Assembly (NCBI RefSeq): GCF_040566545.1
Contig: NZ_JBEWZI010000017.1
Span: 21,158-85,157 of the forward strand
Length of the DNA: 64,000 nucleotides
From: Uliginosibacterium flavum
GTDB lineage: Bacteria > Pseudomonadota > Gammaproteobacteria > Burkholderiales > Rhodocyclaceae
Direction of reading: 5' to 3'
Positions within the stretch are counted from its first letter, which is position 1. Every line of letters starts with the position of its first letter. The notes under the pieces are model-generated. The model saw only the letters and a program-made list of their open reading frames with translations. It ran no database searches and had not been told where the DNA came from. Made by a program: the position numbers and the translations under genes. Below, one piece after another: positions 1-8,796 of this stretch.

Positions 1-72
1 CACAAAAGCGCCAAAACTGGCTGGCGCAAGGCGAAAAATCAACACTTGCGCCATGCTCATGCGAAGGGCGAA

Positions 73-252
73 TTACTCGCCTTTAGCCTTGGTGACTTTC
101 TTGCCACGATAGAAGCCGGACGCCGACACGTGGTGACGCAGATGCACTTCACCAGTTGTCGGTTCGACGGCCAGCGCCGGGCCGGTCAGAAAATCATGGG
201 AACGATGCATGCCGCGCTTGGAAGGCGACTTCTTGTTCTGTTGAACAGCCAT
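73..252 (-). CDS. rpmF: 50S ribosomal protein L32
   Basis: A 59-residue basic protein reading MAVQQNKKSPSKRGMHRSHD and ending in KKVTKAKGE, the full length and classic start of bacterial L32, a structural protein of the large ribosomal subunit. The ATG at 252 follows an AAGGAG ribosome binding site (259-264). It lies just downstream of yceD on the same strand, the near-universal yceD-rpmF pair, which in proteobacteria continues into plsX and fab genes (left of this window). The zinc-binding cysteines of C+ L32 proteins are absent, so this is the C- form. Confidence 0.97.
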   Translation of the reverse strand: MAVQQNKKSPSKRGMHRSHDFLTGPALAVEPTTGEVHLRHHVSASGFYRGKKVTKAKGE

Positions 253-295
253 TTCTTGCTCCTTAAAGCTTCAAATTCAATCGTTACGATTCGCG

Positions 296-793
296 CTAGC
301 TCTTGGTCTTGAGACTTTTGAGCAGCGCAAACGGCGAGCGGTCGTCGCCATTTTCCTTTGCCGCCGGCACACTACAGTCGTCATGCGTTGGCGCCAGCGG
401 CAGGGCCAACAACAACTCTTCTTCTAACGCATTCAACACATCGAAATCATGAGCCGCATGTACCGGATCAAAATCATCGACTTCCAGATCCTCGTCGGGC
501 ATTGCTTCGCCCTTGGGAACCAGCAGCAAACGGGAGTCCACCTCTACTTCGCAACACACGTCGCCCAAACAGCGCTGGCACTGCATGATCAGCGAAGCCG
601 AAGCCGAAATCGCGATGAAGCATTGATCATCGACCTGCGAGCCCAGTAATTCGTAGCTCACAGGCTGCGCCGTCACCCCTTGCACCTCAGCCGCCAACCT
701 GGGCAAACTGCGTGCATCAACCTCGCCGTTCAGCGTATTTCTGCGCCGTGCGAACTCAAAAGGATCAGGAATAACTTGCGTCTGGTGCGACAT
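296..793 (-). CDS. yceD: YceD family (DUF177) 23S rRNA accumulation protein
   Basis: A 165-residue DUF177 protein. The conserved CQRCLG motif near residue 73 and the following acidic stretch (DEDLEVDDFDP) are typical of YceD. The family is linked to 23S rRNA accumulation in bacteria and plants and is nearly always cotranscribed with rpmF, as here (43-bp gap). The start is ATG at 793. It is divergent from maf, so the roughly 80 bp at 794-876 must hold both promoters. Confidence 0.93.
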   Translation of the reverse strand: MSHQTQVIPDPFEFARRRNTLNGEVDARSLPRLAAEVQGVTAQPVSYELLGSQVDDQCFIAISASASLIMQCQRCLGDVCCEVEVDSRLLLVPKGEAMPDEDLEVDDFDPVHAAHDFDVLNALEEELLLALPLAPTHDDCSVPAAKENGDDRSPFALLKSLKTKS

Positions 794-876
794 GGGCCGG
801 CAATGCTATTATTTTTGGCTCTCCCTGTCAAAGACTATCCCGCCTTACGCAAGCGGATAGACCGCAATTTATCCCC

Positions 877-1461
877 ATGACCGCAGCCCGCCTCGTTCTC
901 GCCTCAACCTCGATTTATCGCAAGCAGCTCCTGGAACGCTTCGGCATCCCCTTTGAAACCGCCCGCCCCGAGCTCGACGAAACGCCACAACCCGGAGAAA
1001 GCCCGGTCGCGACGGCCGAGCGCCTCGCGCTTGAAAAAGCCAAAGCCGTTGCCGCCGATTACCCGAACGCCCTGATTATCGGCAGCGATCAAGTGGCCCA
1101 CCGAGGCGAAGAACGCTTCGACAAGCCCGGCACCGAAGCACGCGCCATCGCCCAGCTGCAGGCCATGAGTGGCAAGGCCATCGTCTTTCACACCGCCGTA
1201 TGCCTTTACAACAGTGCCAGCGGCCAGTTTCAACTCGAAGGTGTACCGACCGAAGCACGCTTCCGTCCACTATCCGAAGCCGAAATCATTCGTTACGTAC
1301 AACGCGAACAACCTCTGGACTGCGCCGGCAGCGCCAAATCCGAAGGCCTCGGCATCAGCTTGCTCGACTACATGCGCGGCGACGACCCCACCGCCCTGAT
1401 CGGCCTGCCGCTGATCGCGCTGGCCCGCATGCTGCGCGCAGAAGGCGTGCAAGTCCCATGA
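877..1461 (+). CDS. maf: Maf-like nucleoside triphosphate pyrophosphatase (YceF type)
   Basis: A 194-residue Maf/HAM1-fold protein. It starts with the characteristic LASTSIYRKQLLERFGIPF segment, followed by DETPQPGESP and the GSDQVA motif of the catalytic site. These are features of the YceF/MafB subfamily, which hydrolyses non-canonical nucleotides such as m7GTP and is found in housekeeping and dNTP-sanitising roles. Its TGA stop overlaps the ATG of the next methyltransferase (ATGA), so the two are translationally coupled. Confidence 0.93.
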   Translation: MTAARLVLASTSIYRKQLLERFGIPFETARPELDETPQPGESPVATAERLALEKAKAVAADYPNALIIGSDQVAHRGEERFDKPGTEARAIAQLQAMSGKAIVFHTAVCLYNSASGQFQLEGVPTEARFRPLSEAEIIRYVQREQPLDCAGSAKSEGLGISLLDYMRGDDPTALIGLPLIALARMLRAEGVQVP

Positions 1462-2168
1462 GTGGCGTACTTCACCTGCTTCCCGTCGGTCTGGGTCATT
1501 CCGAACCAGCGGCGACCCATCCCGCCAAAGTACTGAGTCAATTCGACGCGCTCGACTATTTCATCGCGGAACGCGCCAAAACGGCCCGCTCTGAACTCAA
1601 GCGCCTCGGCTACAGTCGTCCGATTCAGGAAGCAGAGATTCACGAACTCCCCGCCCGGCTCGACGCCCAGGCCATCGACCTCCTGCTAGCCCCGATTCTC
1701 GCCGGGCGCGATGGCGGCCTCGTCTCTGAAGCCGGCTGCCCGGCTGTCGCCGACCCCGGCTCGCTGATCGTGCGCCGCGCACACGAACAAGACATCCGCG
1801 TCATCCCGCACGTCGGCCCCTCTTCGCTGCTGCTGGCGCTGATGGCGTCCGGGCTGGACGGCCAGAGCTTCGCCTTTCACGGTTACCTGCCGCAAAAGCC
1901 CGACGAGCGCGTGCTCGCCATCAAGCAACTCGAACGCGAATCCGCGAAGCTGCAGCGCACTCAGCTTTTCATCGAGACGCCGTATCGCAACACCGCCATG
2001 CTCGCCAGCCTGCTCGACGCCTGCGCGCCCAGCACGCTGATCTGTGTGGCGCGCAGCCTGAGCACCCCGAGCGAATGGATCGCCACGCGCAGCGCAACTG
2101 GCTGGAAAAAAAGCGGGCTGCCCGATCTGGATCGGCAGCCCACGGTTTTCCTGCTGCTGGCCATTTAA
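1458..2168 (+). CDS. SAM-dependent methyltransferase, RsmI-like (tetrapyrrole methylase fold)
   Basis: A 236-residue protein of the RsmI/tetrapyrrole-methylase superfamily (COG0313). Visible markers are the N-terminal LLPVGLG strand-loop, GGLVSEAGCPAVADPGS (the substrate and SAM pocket of RsmI proteins) and VGPSSLLLALMASGLDGQSFAFHGYLP. It is shorter than true RsmI (about 280 aa) and belongs to the second, maf-linked paralogue common in betaproteobacteria. Its target is unknown; 16S rRNA is the analogy. The ATG at 1458 overlaps the maf stop. An in-frame open stretch extends upstream to 1200 but lies inside maf and is ignored. Confidence 0.88.
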   Translation: MSGVLHLLPVGLGHSEPAATHPAKVLSQFDALDYFIAERAKTARSELKRLGYSRPIQEAEIHELPARLDAQAIDLLLAPILAGRDGGLVSEAGCPAVADPGSLIVRRAHEQDIRVIPHVGPSSLLLALMASGLDGQSFAFHGYLPQKPDERVLAIKQLERESAKLQRTQLFIETPYRNTAMLASLLDACAPSTLICVARSLSTPSEWIATRSATGWKKSGLPDLDRQPTVFLLLAI

Positions 2169-2171
2169 ACA

Positions 2172-2293
2172 AGGCATGCTGTAGAGCCGCCCCCAGCAAG
2201 GCTCTTCAAGCAGCATGCCTGCACAGGCTTGATACACAAGCCTGTACGAAGGCACCGCCTGAAGAAGTCCGCCCTGAGCGGCTATTCAGGCAT
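2172..2293. repeat. Dispersed palindromic repeat, copy 1
   Basis: This fills the gap between two convergent genes. Perfect arms AGGCATGCTG (2172-2181) and CAGCATGCCT (2211-2220) enclose GTAGAGCCGCCCCC; a second hairpin has arms ACAGGCTT (2223-2230) and AAGCCTGT (2238-2245); then come GCCTGAAGAAG and a closing TTCAGGC. It shares the core of the GAAGAGCCGC/GCGGCTCTTC family found throughout the window. It may act as a bidirectional terminator. Confidence 0.75.
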
Positions 2294-2297
2294 CGCC

Positions 2298-3242
2298 TTA
2301 TTTAACGCTAATCTGATTCAGTTCCTGCACCACACTGGCGGACACGCCTGCGCCAAAGCGCTTGGCAAGTCGCTCGGCAATATTGTCGTGCTTGGTATAG
2401 TCGCGCACCTCTGCGGCCTTGATCACGTCGCGCGCCACAGAATCCAGCGTCCCGAACTCATCCGCCAGACCCAGCTCGATACTCTTGGCGCCGCTCCAGA
2501 ACAGGCCAGAGAACATCTCGGGGGTTTCCTTCAGACGCGTGCCACGGCCTTGCCGTACCACGTCAATGAACTGCTGGTGAATTTCAGCCAGCATGCCTTT
2601 GGCAAACTCGATGTGCTTGGGGTTCTGTGCCGTAAAGGGATCAAGAAAAGCCTTATTGTCGCCCGCAGTAATGCTGCGCCGCTCGACCCCCAGCTTCTCC
2701 ATCGTACCCGTGAAGCCGAAACCGTCCATACGCACGCCAATCGAACCGACGATACTGGCCTTGTCGACGTAAATCTTGTCGGCAGCCACCGCAATGTAAT
2801 AACCACCCGAAGCGCAAACATCCTCAACCACCGCATAGACCGGCTTGGTGGGGTGCTTGGCGCGCAAGCGGCGAATTTCATCATTGATCATGCCGGCCTG
2901 CACCGGACTGCCGCCGGGGCTGTTGATCCGCAACACAATGCCTTTGGAAGTCTTGGCCTCGAATGCGGCCCGCAAAGCCTGGATGGTTTCCTCGGCCTTG
3001 ACGTCGCCACTGGCGCCAATCACCCCCTCCATGTCCACCATGGCAGTATGCTCGGCGCCATCGATCGTTGCGCTCCCCTCGCCACCGCGCATGAAAAGGA
3101 AGATCACCACCGCAAAATAGAGAAAGCCCAGAGCCCGGAAGAAGATGCCCCAGCGCCGCTTGCGCCGCGCCTCTTTCAGGCTCTCCATCGCCAACTGTTC
3201 GATCACCTTGCGTTCCCAGCCTGCTTCATTTGTCTCATTCAT
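2298..3242 (-). CDS. sppA: S49 family signal peptide peptidase SppA
   Basis: A 314-residue short-form SppA. One N-terminal membrane anchor (about residues 31-52, WGIFFRALGFLYFAVVIFLF) precedes a ClpP-like periplasmic domain. The nucleophile serine lies in CASGGYYIAVAADKIY, followed by ASIVGSIGV; the downstream AGDNKAFLDPF supplies the likely general-base lysine. It degrades cleaved signal peptides in the inner membrane. The ATG overlaps the Rieske stop (ATGA), placing it last in the rluC-gph-Rieske-sppA operon. Confidence 0.94.
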   Translation of the reverse strand: MNETNEAGWERKVIEQLAMESLKEARRKRRWGIFFRALGFLYFAVVIFLFMRGGEGSATIDGAEHTAMVDMEGVIGASGDVKAEETIQALRAAFEAKTSKGIVLRINSPGGSPVQAGMINDEIRRLRAKHPTKPVYAVVEDVCASGGYYIAVAADKIYVDKASIVGSIGVRMDGFGFTGTMEKLGVERRSITAGDNKAFLDPFTAQNPKHIEFAKGMLAEIHQQFIDVVRQGRGTRLKETPEMFSGLFWSGAKSIELGLADEFGTLDSVARDVIKAAEVRDYTKHDNIAERLAKRFGAGVSASVVQELNQISVK

Positions 3243-3580
3243 GTTTGCGCCTCAAGATAAATATTGCCGTTCTGCTCACTGACGGCCAGTCGCGGCAGGG
3301 ACTTTCCCCGGCACGGGCCGCTTACACACACACCTGAATCCGGTTGATACAGCGCTCCATGCGCGGCGCAAATCAGGAATTCGCCGTCGGCATCCAGAAA
3401 TTTACCGGGATTCCAGTCAAGTTCAAGCGCCACATGCGCGCACTGATTCAGATAGGCAAACACCTCTCCGCGCCAGCGCAGCACAAAGGCGGCTTGCGCG
3501 CCGTTCGCAGTATCCACCATGAAGCGCAGACCATCACCGCCATCCGGCAATTCAGCGGACGCGCAGATCAGCCGTGACAT
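3239..3580 (-). CDS. Rieske 2Fe-2S domain protein
   Basis: A 113-residue single-domain Rieske protein. The cluster ligands are visible as CAHVALELDW (Cys-X-His) and, about 17 residues on, CAAHGALYQPDSGVCVSGPC (Cys-X2-His), so the 2Fe-2S site is intact. It resembles small ferredoxin components of dioxygenases or nitrite reductase NirD, but no partner oxygenase is nearby. In betaproteobacteria this gene is constantly found between gph and sppA; its role there is unknown. I chose ATG 3580 over an in-frame GTG at 3589. It overlaps the upstream phosphatase by 13 bp. Confidence 0.88.
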   Translation of the reverse strand: MSRLICASAELPDGGDGLRFMVDTANGAQAAFVLRWRGEVFAYLNQCAHVALELDWNPGKFLDADGEFLICAAHGALYQPDSGVCVSGPCRGKSLPRLAVSEQNGNIYLEAQT

Positions 3581-4230
3581 GCCAACCACTCGCGCAAGCC
3601 CGCAATCGAATCAAGCAATGCCAGCGGCTGCTGTGCGGCCAATTCAGCCTGCGGATGCGCACCATAAGTCATCGCCAGCGTCGCCGTTCCCGCATTCCGC
3701 CCCATCAGCAGATCATGCGTGGTGTCGCCGATCATCAGCGTGCGTTCGGGCGTCACGAACAGCTCATCCATCAGCTCCTGCAACATGGCCGGATGTGGCT
3801 TGGAGAAACTCTCATCCGCACAGCGCGTCGCATGAAACATCGGCTCCAGTCCGCTGTGCGCCAGCACGCGGGCCAAGCCCCGGCGCGCCTTGCCGGTCGC
3901 GACTGCCAACTGATAACCCTGCGCACGCAAATGCTCCAGCAATTCGCGTACGCCCTCGAACAAAACCGTAGCGTGATCACGCGCCAGATAATGGTGCCGG
4001 TAGCGCTCGGCCAGCGCTTGGCAGGCCGCCTCATCCAGACCGGGCACCGCGTACTGCAAGGCATCGTGCAAGCTCAGGCCGATGACATGCGCCGCACGCT
4101 CGCGCGACGGAATCGGCAAGCCCAGATCGGCGCAGGCGGCCTGAATGGAATCGACAATCAAGGCCGTGGAGTCCATCAAAGTGCCGTCCCAATCGAATAC
4201 GATCAGGTCAAAATTCCGGGTATTCACCAT
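3568..4230 (-). CDS. HAD-IA family hydrolase (phosphoglycolate phosphatase-like)
   Basis: A 220-residue haloacid dehalogenase phosphatase with all four motifs: DWDGTLMDS (nucleophile and acid Asp), VATGK, the lysine of FSKPHP, and GDTTHDLLMGRNAG. The cap region at about residues 20-90 is helical, as in Gph/PpaX. Substrate is not predictable; annotation as Gph is common at this locus. The ATG overlaps the rluC stop in a TGATG arrangement, indicating coupled translation. Confidence 0.9.
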   Translation of the reverse strand: MVNTRNFDLIVFDWDGTLMDSTALIVDSIQAACADLGLPIPSRERAAHVIGLSLHDALQYAVPGLDEAACQALAERYRHHYLARDHATVLFEGVRELLEHLRAQGYQLAVATGKARRGLARVLAHSGLEPMFHATRCADESFSKPHPAMLQELMDELFVTPERTLMIGDTTHDLLMGRNAGTATLAMTYGAHPQAELAAQQPLALLDSIAGLREWLACHG

Positions 4231-5216
4231 CAACCAAAATCCCTCTTCTGCACAGCATCGACCGCGCTCACAAAACTCGCCAATTCCGGGGGCAAGGGCG
4301 CCCGCAGCTCCAGCATTTCGCCCGTCAGCGGATGCTGCAGCCGCAGCAAAGCTGCGTGCAGGAACATGCGCGGCAAGCCCTCGCGCGCCAGGGTCTTGTT
4401 CAAAGCGAAATCGCCATATTTGTCATCACCCAGCAGCGGAAAACCTTGCGACTGCATGTGCACGCGGATCTGATGAGTGCGCCCGGTCTTAAGCTCCACC
4501 TCGACCAGACTGTAACGCTCCCAGCGCTGCACCAGACGCACAATACTGTGCGACGCCTTTCCATCCTCGCGCACCATCACGCGCCGTTCGCCATCTTCCG
4601 TCAGATATTTATACAACGCGGTCTTGATGTGCTGCAGCGGATTCATCCAGCGCCCGTTAGCCATCGCCAGATAGCGTTTTTCCATGTTGCCCTGGCGCAT
4701 CGCATCCTGCACTGCCGTCAGCGCCGAACGCTTCTTGCCGATGATCAGCAAGCCGGAGGTTTCACGATCCAGCCGATGCGCCAATTCAAGAAACTTGGCC
4801 TCCGGGCGCTGGCTGCGCAGCAACTCGATCACGCCGAAACTCAAGCCGCTGCCGCCATGCACCGCCAGGCCAGCCGGCTTGTCGATCACCAGCAGCGCCT
4901 CATCCTCGAACACCACTTTGAACGCGTGACGCTGCACCGCGCCCTGCTCGGGAGCCGGTGCTTTCTCGGCTACCCGAATGGGCGGAATCCGCACTTCGTC
5001 GCCGGTCTGCAGACGATAGGTCTGGCTGATCCGGCCGCTATTGACGCGCACCTCGCCGCTGCGCAATACCCGGTAGATATGGCTTTTCGGCACGCCTTTG
5101 CATTCGCGCAGGAGGAAATTGTCGATACGCTGTCCGGCATCCTCCTCGCCAATCAGGACACGACGAACGGAATGGGCTGTCTGGGTAGATGAAATGGGTG
5201 TTTTGCCTAAAGTCAT
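4230..5216 (-). CDS. rluC: 23S rRNA pseudouridine synthase RluC
   Basis: A 328-residue RluA-family synthase. An N-terminal S4 domain (DAGQRIDNFLLRECKGVPKSHIYRVLRSGEVRVN, about residues 27-75) precedes the catalytic domain with AHRLDRETSGLLII, whose Asp is the nucleophile, and RTHQIRVHMQSQGFPLLGD. RluC modifies three uridines of 23S rRNA. Divergent location from rne is the conserved proteobacterial arrangement. ATG 5216 is preferred over a TTG at 5225. Confidence 0.94.
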   Translation of the reverse strand: MTLGKTPISSTQTAHSVRRVLIGEEDAGQRIDNFLLRECKGVPKSHIYRVLRSGEVRVNSGRISQTYRLQTGDEVRIPPIRVAEKAPAPEQGAVQRHAFKVVFEDEALLVIDKPAGLAVHGGSGLSFGVIELLRSQRPEAKFLELAHRLDRETSGLLIIGKKRSALTAVQDAMRQGNMEKRYLAMANGRWMNPLQHIKTALYKYLTEDGERRVMVREDGKASHSIVRLVQRWERYSLVEVELKTGRTHQIRVHMQSQGFPLLGDDKYGDFALNKTLAREGLPRMFLHAALLRLQHPLTGEMLELRAPLPPELASFVSAVDAVQKRDFG

Positions 5217-5225
5217 AAGTTTCAA

Positions 5226-5709
5226 ATATACTGCAGCGGTTTCGCGGGTTTTGTCCCGTGGGTCGTCCGTGTTGCACGGTTTGCCCGTCCTGTCTGTACC
5301 GCCCCTCCGGCATGTTTGAAGCGTCCCAGGCCTTTTGGCTTCGCACGCTCCAGTCGGCAGCGGTTGGCGCCGTAGAGTTATCCGGCGCGCAGGTTACAGA
5401 TCAGGTTCGGCTGAACCGGCCACCCGCCCACCTGCGCTACAAGCGCCGCGAACACACCGATCGACCGGAGAAAACGGTCGATGGTATCCCAAACCATTTG
5501 ATTGATCGACCCATATTGCGCGCGAACGCGAACCAGACTGGAACGCCTTGAGCACCGCTTACGCGGCTCAGGGTGTCGTAAGGCAAACCCGATTCACTCC
5601 TTGCAGGAACACATGAAAGTATTGTTCACCACAAGTTGAGTTACCCGCCGATCCCGCAAGGGAGAGGCGGTGGTTTGCCCTGCCCGCAGGAGCGCGCGGG
5701 AGAAGAACT
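5226..5709. promoter_or_regulatory. Divergent rluC-rne intergenic region with structured rne 5' leader
   Basis: 484 bp without a supportable gene. It must hold the promoters of rluC (minus) and rne (plus). Visible structure is an 8-bp perfect hairpin ATCGACCG (5460-5467) / CGGTCGAT (5475-5482) with a 7-nt GAGAAAA loop, and a weaker GAGC-CGC hairpin near 5550-5570. In E. coli a long structured rne 5' UTR mediates feedback cleavage by RNase E. The similar length and a stem near the middle make an equivalent leader plausible here, but that is inference. Confidence 0.45.
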
Positions 5710-8451
5710 ATGAAACGCATGCTTTTCAATGCAACGCAGGCCGAGGAACTCCGCGTTGCGATTGTTGATGGTCAGAAACTGATTGACCTGGACATCGAAT
5801 CGGCCTCCAAGGAACAACGCAAGAGCAACATCTATAAAGGTGTGATCACGCGCATCGAGCCCAGCCTCGAAGCCGCCTTTATTGACTATGGCGAAGAGCG
5901 CCATGGCTTCCTGCCCTTCAAGGAAGTCTCCAAATCCTATTTCCGCGAAGGCGTGGATAGCCGTGCTTCCATCAAGGAAGCGCTGCGTGAAGGCCAGGAA
6001 ATCATCGTCCAGGTCGAGAAGGAAGAGCGCGGCAACAAGGGCGCAGCCCTGACGACCTACGTCTCGCTGGCCGGCCGGTATCTGGTGCTGATGCCCAACA
6101 ACCCGCGTGGCGGTGGCGTTTCGCGCCGCGTCGAGGGTGACGACCGTGCAGAACTGCGCGAAGTCATGGACGGCCTCGAAGTGCCCGGCGGCATGAGCCT
6201 GATCGCCCGCACCGCAGCCATCGGCCGCAATGCCGAAGAGCTGCAGTGGGACTTGAACTACCTGATGCAACTGTGGACCGCCATTGATGGCGCGGCCAAG
6301 GCTCAGAATGGCGCTTTCCTGATCTATCAGGAAGGCAGCCTGGTGATCCGCGCCGTGCGCGATTACTTCCATGCTGAAATCGGCGAAATCCTCATCGATA
6401 CCGACGAGATCTATGAGCAGGCCAAGGCCTTCATGGGTACGGTGATGCCGGCCAACGTGCATCGCGTCAAGCGCTATCACGACGACGTGCCGCTGTTCTC
6501 GCGTTTCCAGATCGAACACCAGATCGAGTCGGCCTATGGCCGCCAGGTCAATCTGCCCTCGGGCGGCGCCATCGTCATCGACCACACCGAAGCCCTCGTG
6601 TCTGTCGACGTCAACTCGGGCCGCGCCACACGTGGTACGGACATCGAAGACACCGCGCTGCGCACCAATCTTGAAGCCGCCGACGAAGTAGCCCGCCAGT
6701 TGCGCCTGCGCGACTTGGGTGGCCTGATCGTCATCGACTTTATCGACATGGAAAACCCGCGCAACCAGCGCGAAGTCGAAAACCGCCTGCGCGATGCGCT
6801 GCGTTTCGACCGTGCCCGCGTCCAGACGGGCAAGATCAGCCGTTTCGGCCTGCTCGAACTGTCGCGTCAGCGTCTGCGTCCGGCCCTGGCCGAGACCAGC
6901 TACATCACTTGCCCGCGCTGTACCGGCACGGGCCACATCCGCTCGACCGAATCGGCTGCGCTGCACATCCTGCGCATCCTCGAAGAAGAGTCGATGAAGG
7001 AAAACACCGGCGCCCTGCACACCCAGGTTCCGGTTGACGTCGCCACCTTCCTGCTCAACGAGAAGCGTGATGACATCGCCAAGATCGAACTGCGCCACAA
7101 GGTTAACCTGCTGATCATCCCGAATCGTCATCTGGAAACGCCCGCCCACGAAATCGTGCGCCTGCGTCACGACCAGCTGAATCTGGAAGAAGGCCACCTG
7201 CCGAGCTACAAGATGGCGGCCATGCCTTCCGAAGCCTCTTACACGCCGCCCTCGGCACAGACCGAAGCGAAGCCGCTGCGCCAGGAAGCCGCCATCAAGG
7301 GCGTCACACCCGACCAGCCAGCTCCGATCGTCGAGCCGCGCGAACCACGTTCCAGCAAGGCTGCCGCGAAGTCAGGCGAAACCAAGAGCCTGTTCCGTCG
7401 CCTGATGGACTGGCTCGGTGGCGAGCCGGCAGCACCGGCCGCACCCGCTCCCGCCCCGAGCCGCCCACGCAGCAGCGAGCCGCGTCGTGACGGCCGTCAG
7501 CCGCGCGGTGGTGAGCGCAAAGGTCCGCGCAACGCCGAACAAGGTCAGGAGCGCAAGGAAGGCAGCAAGCCGCGCGACGAACAGTCCAGCGAACGCGGCG
7601 CTCGCAACGAGCGCAATCGCGGTGATCGTCCGGAACGCAACAAGAGCGAACAAGGTGAACGCACACGCCCAGAGCGCGGCGAAAAGACCGAGCGCAGCGA
7701 AGCCACAGCCAAGCCACAACGCGAACGGGGCGAGCGCAGCGAGCGCAGCGAGCGCAATCCGCGTCCGCAACGTGACGTAGCCGTTCCCGCTGCCGTGCAG
7801 GAACAAGCCGCAGCCGTGACTGACGAAACCATCACCACCGCTGCTGGCGAAGGTGAAGGCGAAGCGCGTAACGCCGAAGGCCGTGGCGAAAGCCGCAACC
7901 GTCGCAATCGTCGTGGCCGTGGCCGTGGCGGTGAGCGCCGTCCCGAAGGTGAAGCCACTCCGAACGGTGAAGTGGCTGTCATGGACGGTGCACCGCAAGC
8001 TACGCTCGCCTTCGACTCCGCGGTTGAAGCACCTGCAGCAGTTGCAGCGCCTGTCGTAACAAGCCCTATCGTGGAAGCCGCGCCGGTCGTGGCCGTGCAA
8101 GCAGCCCCCGTGGAGATCAAGGCTGCGCCTGCCGCTCCGGCAATCGTGGCTGAAGAAGTCCAGCCCGCGCCGGTCGCAGCCGCACTCGCTGCAGCTCCGA
8201 TCCCAGTGCCCGAGGCGACACCGGCTCCAGCTCCAGCTCCTGTAGCAGCCCCGAAGCCAAGGGGTCCGCAAGTGGATCTGCAAGCCCTGCTCGCGGCTCA
8301 GGAAGCGGAACTGCAAATGGTTGAAACGGCCGCCAATGCTGTCGCACCAGCCCCGGTGCAAGAGTCGGCTCCCGCACCCGCTCCGCGTCGTCGCAAGCCA
8401 CGCGTCGCCGCAGTAGATGTCCCGCTGGAGCAAGTTGAAACTCGCGACTAA
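5710..8451 (+). CDS. rne: Ribonuclease E
   Basis: A 913-residue RNase E. The N-terminal half carries the S1 domain (about 35-120), the 5'-sensor segment IARTAAIGRNAEEL, the metal-binding catalytic motifs VDVNSGRATRGTDIEDTA and LIVIDFIDM, and the zinc link CPRCTGTGHI near residue 404. The C-terminal half is non-globular: an LFRRLMDWLGG helix that resembles a membrane or partner-binding segment, an Arg/Glu/Gly-rich RNA-binding stretch (about 580-770) and an Ala/Pro-rich tail. It is the core of mRNA decay and of rRNA and tRNA processing. GGAGAAG precedes the ATG. Confidence 0.97.
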   Translation: MKRMLFNATQAEELRVAIVDGQKLIDLDIESASKEQRKSNIYKGVITRIEPSLEAAFIDYGEERHGFLPFKEVSKSYFREGVDSRASIKEALREGQEIIVQVEKEERGNKGAALTTYVSLAGRYLVLMPNNPRGGGVSRRVEGDDRAELREVMDGLEVPGGMSLIARTAAIGRNAEELQWDLNYLMQLWTAIDGAAKAQNGAFLIYQEGSLVIRAVRDYFHAEIGEILIDTDEIYEQAKAFMGTVMPANVHRVKRYHDDVPLFSRFQIEHQIESAYGRQVNLPSGGAIVIDHTEALVSVDVNSGRATRGTDIEDTALRTNLEAADEVARQLRLRDLGGLIVIDFIDMENPRNQREVENRLRDALRFDRARVQTGKISRFGLLELSRQRLRPALAETSYITCPRCTGTGHIRSTESAALHILRILEEESMKENTGALHTQVPVDVATFLLNEKRDDIAKIELRHKVNLLIIPNRHLETPAHEIVRLRHDQLNLEEGHLPSYKMAAMPSEASYTPPSAQTEAKPLRQEAAIKGVTPDQPAPIVEPREPRSSKAAAKSGETKSLFRRLMDWLGGEPAAPAAPAPAPSRPRSSEPRRDGRQPRGGERKGPRNAEQGQERKEGSKPRDEQSSERGARNERNRGDRPERNKSEQGERTRPERGEKTERSEATAKPQRERGERSERSERNPRPQRDVAVPAAVQEQAAAVTDETITTAAGEGEGEARNAEGRGESRNRRNRRGRGRGGERRPEGEATPNGEVAVMDGAPQATLAFDSAVEAPAAVAAPVVTSPIVEAAPVVAVQAAPVEIKAAPAAPAIVAEEVQPAPVAAALAAAPIPVPEATPAPAPAPVAAPKPRGPQVDLQALLAAQEAELQMVETAANAVAPAPVQESAPAPAPRRRKPRVAAVDVPLEQVETRD

Positions 8452-8468
8452 GTCGCGGGCATCCAGAC

Positions 8469-8504
8469 AAAAGGCTGCCACTCTTTGAGTGGCGGCCTTT
8501 TTTT
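8469..8504 (+). terminator. Intrinsic terminator of rne
   Basis: A hairpin AAGGCTGCCACTC / AGTGGCGGCCTT with a TTTG loop, followed by an unbroken run of T residues, 18 bp after the rne stop codon. Textbook Rho-independent terminator. Confidence 0.93.
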
Positions 8505-8520
8505 CATGGGCGGCCCCTTG

Positions 8521-8790
8521 GCAAAACAGTGGGTCTACTACTGCACGGCGACAGCGCAGCCGCCATCAAAACCCACGCCCACAGCAACAATCGCCCCCGC
8601 AGCGCAGGCCTCCTCAAACTCGGCAACGACGGACGTCAGGAAAGTGCACAGGTCGGAAATCTCCCGCCCCAGGATGAGCAGCGGAGACTGACCGATGCTC
8701 AGAGCCAGTTAGTCAGAATCGCAGGCATCGCACATGGCGTGCCGGGCTGCGTCAGCAAACGAAGAGAAAACCGGGACGCCGCAATAGCCG
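8521..8790 (-). pseudogene. Decayed DyP-type peroxidase gene fragment
   Basis: The minus strand is recognisably homologous to the intact DyP peroxidase at 11217-12113. Positions 8521-8583 align without gaps to 11584-11646 with roughly 11 to 12 mismatches, and the translation (IVAVGVGFDGG) matches the IVAAVVCGVGEGFDGGSYVA segment. Where the intact gene reads Gln-Gln-Trp-Arg-His, this copy reads Gln-stop-stop-Thr-His (CAG TAG TAG ACC CAC). A second block near 8634-8760 aligns to about 11892-12018, implying a deletion of about 195 bp between the blocks. Both gene ends are missing. It is non-functional; the intact copy lies 2.7 kb away. Confidence 0.85.
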
Positions 8791-8796
8791 TCCCTG

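Noticed and set aside
5641..7197. 518-codon minus-strand ORF opposite rne
   Set aside because: It is entirely antisense to the conserved catalytic half of RNase E; long antisense frames are expected in GC-rich genes and its residues are biased and unrecognisable.
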